This document shows, one piece after another, positions 42,833 through 51,735 of a stretch of 62,869 nt of DNA. The stretch comes from JAUSNA01 sp964568885. Lineage in GTDB: Bacteria > Patescibacteriota > Microgenomatia > Levybacterales > GWA1-39-11. The first letter of the stretch is position 1. Every line of letters begins with the position of its first letter. The stretch is from contig CAZMSF010000004.1 in NCBI GenBank assembly GCA_964568885.1, positions 1 to 62,869 of the forward strand, written 5' to 3'. The notes under the pieces are model-generated. The model saw nothing but the letters and a program-made list of their open reading frames with translations, did no database searches and was not told the DNA's origin. Position numbers and translations under genes: made by a program.

Positions 42833-44370
42833 TTGTATATATTGTTTTTTTTACATTTGTTCTTTTTTGGTTGTTAGTTTTTGGACAGCTTAATGGGGCG
42901 AGCGGACTAAGGGGAGATGTCAATCTGATAGATGAGGGACAATTTGGGGCATGGATAAATCACATGCTAAATGGGAAAAAAATGTATAAGGATTTTTTTC
43001 CGCCATATGGACCTTTGCAAGTTTTTCCTATATATGTATTAACGAAAATATTTGGACCGACATATTTTATTATAAGGTTTTACGTTACCGTTTTGGGTGT
43101 TTTTTTGGGACTTGTTGCATCTTTTATAACTCTTAAGATATTAAAAATAAGTAACAAAATTGGCTGGATAGTTTTATTTTTTTTCATTCTATATCCGGGT
43201 ATTCATATCCGGTCATGGATAGTTGTTCTTGCGTTGGCGTTATTGGTTAAGTATTTTAATAAGAATTCAGTAAGGAGCTTATTTTTAATTGGGGTACTAT
43301 CCGGATATACTCTGCTTCAAAGTGTGGAGTCGGGTATCTTTCTTTTTCTTATATCATTTGGGTATGTTTTGGTGAAGGTGTTTAAAAATAATAACCGACA
43401 AATAAATATTAAAAATGCAACTTATTATTATGGGGGCTTTTTGATTTTGTTAACGGCTTTTTCGTTGTTTTCTGCATGGGAGGGTTGGCTTTTTAATTAT
43501 ATACAGTCAACCATTAGTTTTTTAACTTCTGTCTCCGGAATAAATTTGCCCAATGGTCAAGGATTACCGAATATACTCGGTGATTTCACGCGAGTTGATT
43601 CAATATTTACTCTTATAAAGTTTATCTTTTCAAAAAACCTTTTATTCTATTGGACTATTGTTTTATTGGTACTTTCTCAAACGGTCGTATTTATCAGATA
43701 TATTTTACATAGAAATACAAGCGAAGATACTATTGTTTTTCTAATAATTATTTATGTATGGATGTCTTATTTTGGAACAATAGGGAGGTCAGGGCATCAT
43801 TTTTTCTACGCTTCTTTTATTGTGTTATTTGCAGGCTACTTTCTTTCACTTTTGTTTAGAACTAGAAAGAAGCAATTGGTTGCCGGAAAATTGAAAATTG
43901 TGTTGATCATTTTGCTGTTAGCATATATTTCTCGGTACTTGATGATTTATCGCTACACGTCATATTTCGACTTTAGTGGTGTGAATTACGTAAATCGGGT
44001 AGGGGCTATAACAATATCAAAAGAGCAGGCAAAAGATATACGATTAATGCAGGAATATATTAACCGTACAACAAGAAAAAAGGACACTATATTTCTTTTC
44101 AACAATATGCCAGGCTGGTATTTTTTACTTGATAGAGAAAATGCTACGAAATATGATTTTCCATTGCTCGCGCTGCTTAAGAGAGACAGATTGGAGCTTG
44201 TTGCAATGCTAGAAAAAAACAATCCCGTTTATATAATCGAGGATTTAAATGCGTGGCCCGTTGACGAAGTGAGCGACAGGCAAAGAATGCCCGAGGTTTT
44301 AAATTACATGAATAAGAATTATTTCGTATATGCTAAAAAAGAGCATTTCCTCATATACAAAAAACGTTGA
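42814..44370 (+). CDS. GT-C-type multi-spanning membrane glycosyltransferase
   Basis: 518 residues from the ATG at 42814, which is preferred over 42799 because the family-like part starts after it. About eleven helices. The first outside loop has LIDEGQFGAWINHMLNGKKMY with Asp40 and Glu41, followed by DFFPPYGPLQV, as in GT-C enzymes that bind a polyprenyl-phosphate sugar. A soluble C-terminal tail of about 120 residues contains KKDTIFLFNNMPGWYFL and may be an outside acceptor domain. The precise sugar is unknown. It follows a small membrane protein gene with which it overlaps. Confidence 0.82.
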   Translation: MEKKRVIVYIVFFTFVLFWLLVFGQLNGASGLRGDVNLIDEGQFGAWINHMLNGKKMYKDFFPPYGPLQVFPIYVLTKIFGPTYFIIRFYVTVLGVFLGLVASFITLKILKISNKIGWIVLFFFILYPGIHIRSWIVVLALALLVKYFNKNSVRSLFLIGVLSGYTLLQSVESGIFLFLISFGYVLVKVFKNNNRQINIKNATYYYGGFLILLTAFSLFSAWEGWLFNYIQSTISFLTSVSGINLPNGQGLPNILGDFTRVDSIFTLIKFIFSKNLLFYWTIVLLVLSQTVVFIRYILHRNTSEDTIVFLIIIYVWMSYFGTIGRSGHHFFYASFIVLFAGYFLSLLFRTRKKQLVAGKLKIVLIILLLAYISRYLMIYRYTSYFDFSGVNYVNRVGAITISKEQAKDIRLMQEYINRTTRKKDTIFLFNNMPGWYFLLDRENATKYDFPLLALLKRDRLELVAMLEKNNPVYIIEDLNAWPVDEVSDRQRMPEVLNYMNKNYFVYAKKEHFLIYKKR

Positions 44371-44374
44371 ATTG

Positions 44375-44395
44375 GCAATATGTAATTGCTTTTTT
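44375..44395 (+). terminator. Weak intrinsic terminator
   Basis: GCAAT and ATTGC pair around a 5-base loop and are followed by six T. It lies 5 bases after the stop of the GT-C gene. The stem is short and AT-rich, so confidence is limited. Confidence 0.35.
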
Positions 44396-44441
44396 ACTAA
44401 GTATAGTTTAAGATTTTTCCACCTGTCTTCGTAATCCTATT

Positions 44442-45701
44442 ATGGCAAAAGAAAGTCTCCAAAAAAAAGTAGCAGTTATAGGAATTGGAAGAGTGGGGTT
44501 GCCACTTGCCTTAACGATAGCATCAAAAAATTATTTTGTATTCGGCGTAGATAGGGATATTGAAAAAGCGGACATCATAAACAAAGGAAAAATGCCTTTC
44601 ATAGAACATGGGGCAAAAGCGTTATTAAAAAAGACAAAAGGCAAGAACTTCATAGCAACAACCGACTATTCCGTAGTAAAACAATGCAGTGTGATAATAA
44701 TTACCTTGGGAACTCCCATTGATGAAAACATGAATCCTGTTTTTACCCAGATAGAGTCTGCCATAGAAACGATGAAGCCTTATCTAAAAAGAGGTCAATT
44801 ATTAATTCTTCGAAGTACAGTTTCACCGGGAACAACGGAATATGTCGCATCAATGATTGAGGAGGAAACTGACTTGAAAATCGGTAAAAATTTCTATCTT
44901 GCATTTTGTCCGGAGAGAATTTCGGAAGGAAGATCTATAGAAGAAATTCCAAAAATTACACAAATTGTTGGCGGTCTTGACAAAAAAAGCACAAGAATTG
45001 CCTCAGAGCTTTTTCAATCTATCGGAGTTAAAACATTGGAGACCGATGCGGTTTCCTCGGAGTTGGCAAAATTATTTACAAATATGTATCGCTATATCAA
45101 TTTTGCTATTTCAAATGAATTTATGGTTCTCGCGGAAAAATACAAAAGGGATATATACGAAATAATAAATTTGGTAAATTACGGATATCCCAGGGGGGGT
45201 CTAAGATCGCCCGGCCTTACCGGGGGTCCATGCTTGTTTAAGGATGGGTTTTTCCTTATTTCAGATTTGCCTTTCGGAGATTTGATTTCGGCAAGTTGGA
45301 AAATTAACGAATCAATTCCTGTAATGCTGGTAAATAGAGTAGCAGAACAAATGAAATTGAAAGGGAAACGGGCGACGGTCTTGGGACTTACCTTTAAAGC
45401 AGACATTGATGATATTCGTGAGTCATTAAGTTTTAAAGTGCGAAAATCTCTCTTTCGCGAACGGGCAATTGTAACCCTCCACGACCCTTATATACGTGAA
45501 TATGCATATCAGGAAATTGAAACGGATGTTTATAAAGCGGTAAAGAATGCCGACTTGATTTTTGTTGCTACCAATCACAAAGAATATAAGAAGCTGGATA
45601 TTGTCAAATTGAAATCACTTGCGAAGAAAGAGTGTTTGGTGTGTGATATATGGAATGTTTTTAACACCAACAAAATAACATTCAAACTGAAAGAACTTTA
45701 G
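44442..45701 (+). CDS. UDP-sugar 6-dehydrogenase (nucleotide sugar dehydrogenase)
   Basis: 419 residues. The NAD-binding motif is VAVIGIGRVGLPLA at 10-23, then the signature RSTVSPGTTEYV and CPERISEG. The catalytic cysteine is Cys264 in GGPCLFKD, and ELAKLFTNMYRYINFAISNEF is the central helix. These enzymes oxidise carbon 6 of UDP-glucose, UDP-GlcNAc or UDP-ManNAc to a uronic acid in two NAD-dependent steps. The LAKLFTNMYRYINF segment resembles the WecC/TviB-type more than the UDP-glucose type, but the substrate is not settled. The stop overlaps a convergent GT2 gene by 4 bases. Confidence 0.9.
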   Translation: MAKESLQKKVAVIGIGRVGLPLALTIASKNYFVFGVDRDIEKADIINKGKMPFIEHGAKALLKKTKGKNFIATTDYSVVKQCSVIIITLGTPIDENMNPVFTQIESAIETMKPYLKRGQLLILRSTVSPGTTEYVASMIEEETDLKIGKNFYLAFCPERISEGRSIEEIPKITQIVGGLDKKSTRIASELFQSIGVKTLETDAVSSELAKLFTNMYRYINFAISNEFMVLAEKYKRDIYEIINLVNYGYPRGGLRSPGLTGGPCLFKDGFFLISDLPFGDLISASWKINESIPVMLVNRVAEQMKLKGKRATVLGLTFKADIDDIRESLSFKVRKSLFRERAIVTLHDPYIREYAYQEIETDVYKAVKNADLIFVATNHKEYKKLDIVKLKSLAKKECLVCDIWNVFNTNKITFKLKEL

Positions 45702-46450
45702 TGGATGTTGGTGGGAATTCTTACCATAACTTTTTTTGCTTTTCTTTTTGGCTTATTACGAATTCCGTATAAAAACCATTTCATATATTCCTTAAGCCAT
45801 GATCCAATTCTGAATGTTGAGCTTCCACCATACAATCTATCGATAGACACAATTGGCACTTCGCCCATTCGGATATTAAGAGCCTTGGCCTTAATAGCAA
45901 GCTCAAAAAGAACTGCCCACCCGACATTTGATTGTAGGTTCAATTTATCAAATACATCGCGCCTGAACATTTTAATCCCGGTTGTCGCATCTGTTAGTGG
46001 CAAACCACCAAGAAGTCTGAACAAATAATTTCCTGTGTAAGACAGCAATGCTTGCGTAAGAGAGCCGCCAAGCCGTCTGCCCCCATATGCGTATCTTGTG
46101 CAACTTACAAGCTCACATCCATTGTCCATAAGATACACCATGTCCTCAACCGCCAGAACCGGTCCAACTTCGTCTGCGGCAAAGATCAATATATACTTAC
46201 CATTTGAGGCAACGACGCCTGCTTTTATTGCGTTTGTAACACCTTTTCCGTATCTATTGTGAATGAGACGGATAGATTTATTTGCTTTTTGGGCTTTTTT
46301 TACAATTGGAATAGTTGTGTCATTCTTTGAATCGTAAACAACAAGAACCTCATGCGGGAAGTCGAGGGCCGACACCAAAATGCGTAGCATTACCCTGACA
46401 TTTATGCTTTCGTTACGGACAGGAATAATTATTGAGAGTTTAGTTTTCAA
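45698..46450 (-). CDS. DPM1-like GT2 glycosyltransferase, atypical metal motif
   Basis: 250 residues. The N-terminal LSIIIPVRNESINVRVMLRILV and the VVYDSKNDTT segment are typical of the polyprenyl-phosphate mannose/glucose synthases, as is GKGVTNAIKAGV. The metal-binding motif reads FAADEVGP instead of the usual DADLQ, which keeps one Asp and a Glu. TDATTGIKMFRRDVF is the conserved acceptor region. There is no C-terminal membrane domain. It would load a sugar onto a polyprenyl phosphate for GT-C enzymes, or act as a soluble transferase. It overlaps the acyltransferase gene by 4 bases in a three-gene minus-strand operon. Confidence 0.83.
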   Translation of the reverse strand: MKTKLSIIIPVRNESINVRVMLRILVSALDFPHEVLVVYDSKNDTTIPIVKKAQKANKSIRLIHNRYGKGVTNAIKAGVVASNGKYILIFAADEVGPVLAVEDMVYLMDNGCELVSCTRYAYGGRRLGGSLTQALLSYTGNYLFRLLGGLPLTDATTGIKMFRRDVFDKLNLQSNVGWAVLFELAIKAKALNIRMGEVPIVSIDRLYGGSSTFRIGSWLKEYMKWFLYGIRNKPKRKAKKVMVRIPTNIH

Positions 46451-46968
46451 CTTCCTTTCTGGGTTAATTTCTCAAATTGCATGAGTATATTTTTTTTGTT
46501 TCTTTTCTTGATGAACTTTATGGGAATTCCGGCATATATACTCCACTGCTCGAACTCGAAATTGGGTGGAACAAAACTTAAAGCACCGATAACCGTTCCT
46601 TCTGGAATGTTGTTGTTTGGCATAACAACGCTGTTTGATCCAATGCCACTCATTCTTCCCATCGTAACATTGCCTTTAATCGGATTGTCGCCAATCATTT
46701 CATGGTTAATGTTTAGAATTACAAGGTCATTGGTAAAGTCATTGCTTTGACACCAAATTTTGACACCCGCGGAAATACTGCTAAAGTCTCCCATGGTAAA
46801 TTCATATGATTGACCTCCGCCAATTGAGCATCCATTCGCAATGTGACAATTCTTTCCGATTTTAATTTTTGTTGAAAAGTAACAAAAATCATCTATAACC
46901 GAATTTTCTCCAATTTCAAAATATTCTTTGTGTCGAAGTCTTATATTTTTTGAAATAATGGGTTTCAT
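46447..46968 (-). CDS. Left-handed beta-helix acyltransferase
   Basis: 173 residues. Repeats of the hexapeptide kind run through the protein: EIGENSVIDDFCYFS, KIGKNCHIANGCSIGG, then MGRMSGIGSNSVVMPNNNIPEGTVIGALS. This gives a left-handed beta-helix as in sugar N- or O-acetyltransferases. A His (NHEM) in the middle may be catalytic. It is coupled to the DegT aminotransferase by a 4-base overlap, which suggests that it acylates the amino sugar made by that enzyme, as WbdR/PerB or VioB do. The acyl group is unknown. Confidence 0.85.
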   Translation of the reverse strand: MKPIISKNIRLRHKEYFEIGENSVIDDFCYFSTKIKIGKNCHIANGCSIGGGQSYEFTMGDFSSISAGVKIWCQSNDFTNDLVILNINHEMIGDNPIKGNVTMGRMSGIGSNSVVMPNNNIPEGTVIGALSFVPPNFEFEQWSIYAGIPIKFIKKRNKKNILMQFEKLTQKGS

Positions 46969-48059
46969 TGTTTGTAAAATTGCCTTATGTATGAACAGAC
47001 TGTTGCAACATCTTTATCGGTCATGGTAAATGAAGAAGGAAGCCATAACGTCCGGGGCGAAACTTTACTGCTGTACGGGAAATTTCTATCCTCCTGTTTG
47101 TAGGGTTTTTGTCTGTGTATCGGATGCCATAATCTTCTACAGAAAACATTATTTTTCTCAAGAAATTTATCAAGTTCGTTTCTATTCTTGCACGCGGCAT
47201 CTATCCACTGTGGAATTTCATCTTGATCAATTTTAAATTCAAAAATTTTTATTTCTTCGACATCTTGAAGCTTTTCTTTGTAAATTTTATATGTTTTTTT
47301 TATCCTTGCAATTCTTGTTTTCAGGTAGTCAAGTTGTCCGATACCGATTGCTGCTTGAAGATCCGTAAATTTAAAATTAAAACCGATACTGTTATGGATG
47401 TCGTCTCCGCCGGTACCTCTTGTTGGTCTGCCTTGGTCTTTTAATTCCCGAAGAGAAAGCGCCAGCTTGCTGTTATTCGTAACAATAACTCCCCCCTGGC
47501 CGGTCGTAATAGTTTTGGCAGGAGAAAAAGAGAAACATCCGGCATCCCCGATAGTTCCTAAATAACTGCCATTGCACTTTGACATAAAAGCCTCGGCAGC
47601 ATCTTCAATGATGTATAATTTTTTCTCTTTTGCCAGATTTTTAATCTGCTCCATATCTGCAGCTCTCCCGCTTACATGCACGGGAATAACGGCTTTCGTT
47701 TTGGATGTTATTGCGTCTCTAAAGCTTTTAATATCCAACGTTAAATTTTGCGGATTTACATCAACAAGAATCGGTTTTGCACCGCACATGACTACGGAAT
47801 TCGCAGTTGCAATAAATGTCAGATCAGGGACAATTACTTCGTCTCCATGTCCTATGCCAAGTGCTTTTAAAGCAAGAAAAATTGCCGCAGTTCCACTAGT
47901 TACCGCTATAGCATGCTTTACCCTTAATAGATCTTGAATTTTTTTCTCAAATTGGGTGGTAAATTTCCCTTCATTCGGAAAATTACTTTGCAGTACGTTT
48001 TGAATCAGTTTATATTCTTTTCTTCCGATTGTAGGTTCCCACCAAGATATTTTTTTCAT
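46965..48059 (-). CDS. DegT/DnrJ/EryC1/StrS sugar aminotransferase
   Basis: 364 residues of the PLP-dependent sensory-transaminase-like family. The PLP lysine is Lys182 in SFSPAKTITTGQGG, and SGTAAIFLALKALG, EDAAEAFMSK and the C-terminal HPIHRQKPYK are all characteristic. The KTITTGQGG context is most like perosamine synthetases, which place an amino group at carbon 4 of a GDP-4-keto-6-deoxy-mannose. No GDP-mannose 4,6-dehydratase is obvious in the window, so the donor sugar is open. It heads an operon with an acyltransferase and a GT2, a small unit that would make and use an acylamino sugar. Confidence 0.9.
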   Translation of the reverse strand: MKKISWWEPTIGRKEYKLIQNVLQSNFPNEGKFTTQFEKKIQDLLRVKHAIAVTSGTAAIFLALKALGIGHGDEVIVPDLTFIATANSVVMCGAKPILVDVNPQNLTLDIKSFRDAITSKTKAVIPVHVSGRAADMEQIKNLAKEKKLYIIEDAAEAFMSKCNGSYLGTIGDAGCFSFSPAKTITTGQGGVIVTNNSKLALSLRELKDQGRPTRGTGGDDIHNSIGFNFKFTDLQAAIGIGQLDYLKTRIARIKKTYKIYKEKLQDVEEIKIFEFKIDQDEIPQWIDAACKNRNELDKFLEKNNVFCRRLWHPIHRQKPYKQEDRNFPYSSKVSPRTLWLPSSFTMTDKDVATVCSYIRQFYKQ

Positions 48060-48119
48060 TGTGGATTATTGGCATTATAATATAATTGCGCTTGAAATGT
48101 AAATTTAGAGGCAATAGTG

Positions 48120-48125
48120 TATACT
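48120..48125 (+). promoter_or_regulatory. -10 element (TATACT) before the Fcl-like gene
   Basis: TATACT ends exactly 7 bases before the ATG at 48133, with no Shine-Dalgarno sequence. The neighbouring minus-strand gene has TATAAT about 14 bases before its own start (48059), so the region is a divergent promoter. Confidence 0.5.
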
Positions 48126-48132
48126 AGCTTGT

Positions 48133-49101
48133 ATGCTGGCAGGTGTATTCCAAAAGAAGGACAAGGATTTTTTTAAAGGAAAAAGAATATTGGTTACCGG
48201 TGGAAATGGGTTTTTGGGAAAACATCTTGTCAAGCAACTTCGCAAACTCTCCCCGAAAGAAATAAGAATACCCGATTCTAAAAAAGACGACTTACGTGTA
48301 GTTGCCAACATAAAAAAGGTTTTGAAAGATATCGATATTATTATACATATGGCTGCGCGGGTAGGGGGTATCGAATATAACCAAAATTTTCCGGGAACAC
48401 TTTTTTATGAAAACATTATTATGGGGACTCAGCTCATGGAGTATGCAAGAAGAGAAGGAGTTAAGAAGTTTGTAGCATTAGGTACAATATGCGCATATCC
48501 CAAATTTGCACCTACCCCGTTTAAGGAAACAGACTTATGGAATGGATACCCCGAAGAAACTAATGCACCGTACGGGCTGGCAAAAAAGATGCTTTTAGTA
48601 CAAGCTCAAGCATACAAGAAAGAATTTGACTTTAATGTAATTTATCTTCTACCTGTAAATCTGTATGGCCCTGGAGACAATTTCAATCCAAAATCATCAC
48701 ATGTAATCCCGGCTCTCATAAAAAAAATTGAAGATGCAAGGGCCGCAAACGAGAAAGAAGTTGTTGTGTGGGGAACAGGAAAAGCAACCCGTGAGTTCTT
48801 GTATGTTGAGGATTGTGCTCTTGGGATTTTACTTGCAACCTCTCGTTATAATGATGTAGAGCCGGTAAATTTAGGAGCTGGTTTTGAGATTTCAATCGCG
48901 GAGTTGGCCTTAAAAATAAAGAGGCTGTGTGGGTATAAAGGTAAACTAATTTTTGACACGACAAAGCCCGACGGGCAGCCGAGGAGAATGCTTGATACTT
49001 CAAGAGCGAGAAAAGAATTTGGTTTTAAAGCAACAAGCTCCTTCCAAAAAGGCCTAAAAGAAACAATTAGCTGGTATAGAAAAAACAAGAAATTACTTTA
49101 A
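48133..49101 (+). CDS. GDP-L-fucose synthase-like sugar epimerase/reductase
   Basis: 322 residues, extended SDR. The Rossmann motif is ILVTGGNGFLGKHL at about 19-32. The segments AARVGGIEYN and LGTICAYPK and then NAPYGLAKK with the catalytic YxxxK match GDP-L-fucose synthase (Fcl/WcaG), as does GPGDNFNPKSSHVIPALI. Fcl reduces and epimerises GDP-4-keto-6-deoxy-mannose. The partner dehydratase Gmd is not visible nearby, so it may be encoded elsewhere or the substrate may differ. The start is supported by TATACT at the leaderless position. The 3' end overlaps a convergent GT2 gene by 9 bases. Confidence 0.85.
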   Translation: MLAGVFQKKDKDFFKGKRILVTGGNGFLGKHLVKQLRKLSPKEIRIPDSKKDDLRVVANIKKVLKDIDIIIHMAARVGGIEYNQNFPGTLFYENIIMGTQLMEYARREGVKKFVALGTICAYPKFAPTPFKETDLWNGYPEETNAPYGLAKKMLLVQAQAYKKEFDFNVIYLLPVNLYGPGDNFNPKSSHVIPALIKKIEDARAANEKEVVVWGTGKATREFLYVEDCALGILLATSRYNDVEPVNLGAGFEISIAELALKIKRLCGYKGKLIFDTTKPDGQPRRMLDTSRARKEFGFKATSSFQKGLKETISWYRKNKKLL

Positions 49102-49779
49102 GGGAGCGAGTCTTGCCTTAATAATAGACTTTAATATAAGAAAACCGTCCTTAAGGGGAGAGACTTGCGAGATTCCGGTGTTTCGTCTTGTATAGCTGAC
49201 GGGGACCTCAACCAGTCTGTAGTGCATCCTTATACTTTTAACAACAGTTTCTGCTTCGTATCCAAAGTGTCTTTCGGTCAGATTTAATTTTCTGAATTTA
49301 TTTTTTCGTATCGCCTTAAAGCCGGCAAGTGAATCGGAGATTTTCCTTCCAACAACAATTGACGTTACAAATGTCAACAAAAAATTTCCCAGAGTTCTTA
49401 TGAATGGGGCATCACCGTGATCGATGCGTTTGCCAATAGCAATGTCTGCTCCTTTATCCAGTTCATTGACTAGCAATGGTATTTCTTTCGGTTGAAATTG
49501 ATAGTCCGCATCTATTTGGACTATGTAGTCACCTATTGCCTTAAGTCCTGCCTGCCAGAAATCAATTCCCTTACCTCTTTTTTTTGGAAATTTAATTACT
49601 CGTACTTTTTCTTTTTCTGCGTAGCTTACGGTTCTGTCACTAGATCCGCCGTCTGCCACAATAATTTCCAAGGTAAATTTTTTCTTCAGTTTTTTAATGT
49701 CCCGGATCATCCGTACGATGCTTTTTTCTTCGTTATAAGTCGGTAAAATAATAGAAACTTTTATTGCCTCTTTTTTCAT
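49093..49779 (-). CDS. DPM1-like polyprenyl-phosphate glycosyltransferase
   Basis: 228 residues from the ATG at 49779; the frame extends to 49806 without support. VSIILPTYNEEKSIVRMIRDI, VADGGSSDRT and the metal motif QIDADYQFQPKEIP are those of the dolichol-phosphate-mannose-synthase group. SDSLAGFKAIRKNKF forms the acceptor side. Its last residues are amphipathic but there is no clear membrane helix. It would transfer mannose or glucose from GDP or UDP sugar onto polyprenyl phosphate for GT-C enzymes of this locus. It lies back to back with the epimerase at 49823. Confidence 0.88.
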   Translation of the reverse strand: MKKEAIKVSIILPTYNEEKSIVRMIRDIKKLKKKFTLEIIVADGGSSDRTVSYAEKEKVRVIKFPKKRGKGIDFWQAGLKAIGDYIVQIDADYQFQPKEIPLLVNELDKGADIAIGKRIDHGDAPFIRTLGNFLLTFVTSIVVGRKISDSLAGFKAIRKNKFRKLNLTERHFGYEAETVVKSIRMHYRLVEVPVSYTRRNTGISQVSPLKDGFLILKSIIKARLAPLK

Positions 49780-49822
49780 AAAGACGATTTGAATATAATA
49801 TACCACAGCATTTGAATAGTAA

Positions 49823-50746
49823 ATGAATAAAAAAACAATAATTGTTACCGGCGGGTCTGGATATCTCGGATTACAAGTAGTCTCTCATTTATCAAAAAAG
49901 TATAATATTATTATTATTGATAAAAAAAATCCTTCGCAGTTATTTGCAGGAGTTCAGTTTGTAAAACATGATCTACTTAGCCCTTCGGGTTTGTTGGAAA
50001 TTTTCAAGAAAAGTGAATTATGCATTCATTTGGCAGCCGAGGTAGGGGGCGTTGCATTTGCAAATCAATACCCTGCCAAAATTCTTACCAACAATTCATT
50101 AATTGATGTTAATACCATAAGCCTTTCACAAAAGGCGAAATTGAAAAGATTCGTTTACATCTCTTCATCTCTGGTTTACGAAAAATGTCAGAAGTTCCCG
50201 TTGAAAGAAGAATATGTCGATGGTATTTCAATACCATCTTTGTCATACGGATTTGAAAAACTATATGGTGAGAATTTATGTAAGGCGTATCAACAAGAGT
50301 ATGGCCTAAATTTTTCCGTATGTAGAATATTTAATGTATACGGAAAAAACATAGTAGGCAACCAAGACCCCAATGGACATGTCATACCCGACTTAATAAA
50401 AAAGGTATCAAATTCGAATGGGATGGTGGAAATTATTGGCAAACAGGGAATAGCAAGAAATTTTAGTCACGTTGACGATGTAGCAAAAGGAATTGTTAAG
50501 ACCCTTGAAAGTAAAAATGCTGTTAATGACATTTTTAATATTGCGGATAAAAAAGAATATACTCTCGAGCAAATTGTAAAAATTCTCTGGAAGATTTTTC
50601 AAAAAAGGGAACCACTTAACTTTAACTACATACCTTCTTTCAAAAAGGATGTGTCAAGAAATTACGCGAGCCTTTCAAAGACGCGCAAATTGCTAGGATG
50701 GGAAGCGGTAAAAAAAGTGGAAGACGGACTGTCCGAAATGATTTAA
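49823..50746 (+). CDS. NAD-dependent sugar epimerase/dehydratase (extended SDR)
   Basis: 307 residues. The N-terminal IIVTGGSGYLGLQVVSHL is the Rossmann loop, YISSSLVY holds the active-site Ser, and YGFEK is the YxxxK motif near residue 145. The segment RIFNVYGKN is typical of NDP-sugar epimerases. It resembles the Fcl-like neighbour in the piece AAEVGGVAFANQYP, so it may be a related reductase or epimerase. The substrate is not clear. It ends 4 bases into a convergent methyltransferase gene. Confidence 0.85.
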   Translation: MNKKTIIVTGGSGYLGLQVVSHLSKKYNIIIIDKKNPSQLFAGVQFVKHDLLSPSGLLEIFKKSELCIHLAAEVGGVAFANQYPAKILTNNSLIDVNTISLSQKAKLKRFVYISSSLVYEKCQKFPLKEEYVDGISIPSLSYGFEKLYGENLCKAYQQEYGLNFSVCRIFNVYGKNIVGNQDPNGHVIPDLIKKVSNSNGMVEIIGKQGIARNFSHVDDVAKGIVKTLESKNAVNDIFNIADKKEYTLEQIVKILWKIFQKREPLNFNYIPSFKKDVSRNYASLSKTRKLLGWEAVKKVEDGLSEMI

Positions 50747-51651
50747 ATTTTCTGCGCAATAACAAGTAATTCATCTTTAAAATTTATGGTAATAGGTAGT
50801 TGGGCAAGTGCCGGGAAAAGATTTATGAGTTTTATTAGATTATTTGAGAATGGCAATAGAGGATTTAGCTTTTCCATATAATAAACGAGCGGATATGTCC
50901 GTCCATAATATGTTATTTGTTTAATCGCAAAACCTGTACTCTCCAGAATCCTTGTAATTGTCCTTTCTCCAAATAACACAACATGCATGCGGATAAAGAA
51001 CGGGTGGTGGGAACCAAGCAGTTTTACCGTAAAGCTTTCGACGTTGGGGGTTCCAATGACTACTATACCGTCTTTAACTAAGGCCCTGTGTATTCTACTA
51101 AGCTCTTTTTTCGGGTTTCCCAAATGCTCAATTACATCAAAAAGTGTAATGACATCAAATTTCTGCTTTTTAATTTCATTCAAGGATTTTCCGATAATTC
51201 TTACTCTTCTACGCTTTGCCTCATTGGAAGCCCATAACGAAGGTTCAATTCCATACGCCTTAAATCTCTTTTTTTGTGCAAGCTCCAGAAAAAATCCACA
51301 AAAACAACCGATATCAAGCAGACTACCGCTTGTTCTAAATTTCAGAAGCTGATTGAGGTGTTTCTTGAAGAGTAATTTTCTGAATCTCTCAGTCTTTAGG
51401 TATTCCTCATCAACAACATTCCCGTATGCTTTAAGAATTTGTTTTTGGTCCTCTTGAGGATTGACATACACCAACAGGCACCCTTTACATCTGACTATCC
51501 GTCCGTGTTTTGTAAAATCATCAAGACTGTTTTTTAGATGTAATTGCAAAACCTTGGGCGAATAATCTTTCTTTTGTAGGGTTGATTCAAATATAATTTC
51601 GTAATCATTTGAATCACAAAGCGGGCAAAGAATTTCTGAGAGATATTTCAT
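50743..51651 (-). CDS. SAM methyltransferase with N-terminal zinc ribbon
   Basis: 302 residues. Two cysteine pairs, CPLC near residue 9 and CKGC near residue 55, form the zinc element common to sugar methyltransferases of this type. The SAM domain has LLDIGCFCGFFLELAQKK (about 112-129), YGIEPSLWA and TLFDVIEHLGNPKKEL. It is related in layout to the protein at 30051-30971, but the sequences differ considerably. It probably methylates a surface glycan sugar. It is a single gene; upstream AT-rich sequence has TATAAT-like hexamers on both strands. Confidence 0.85.
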   Translation of the reverse strand: MKYLSEILCPLCDSNDYEIIFESTLQKKDYSPKVLQLHLKNSLDDFTKHGRIVRCKGCLLVYVNPQEDQKQILKAYGNVVDEEYLKTERFRKLLFKKHLNQLLKFRTSGSLLDIGCFCGFFLELAQKKRFKAYGIEPSLWASNEAKRRRVRIIGKSLNEIKKQKFDVITLFDVIEHLGNPKKELSRIHRALVKDGIVVIGTPNVESFTVKLLGSHHPFFIRMHVVLFGERTITRILESTGFAIKQITYYGRTYPLVYYMEKLNPLLPFSNNLIKLINLFPALAQLPITINFKDELLVIAQKI

Positions 51652-51735
51652 AATACAAAAAGAAGAAATGCTATAATGAGTGCATTATATAGGTAAGGTG
51701 AATTACAATTCTATACCCAAAAAACTTCCCTTCTC

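Noticed and set aside
31965..46060. Exact 15-base repeat CAATGCTTGCGTAAG at 31965-31979 and 46046-46060
   Set aside because: One or two such matches are expected by chance in an AT-rich window of this size. One copy lies inside a coding region and nothing else links the two sites.
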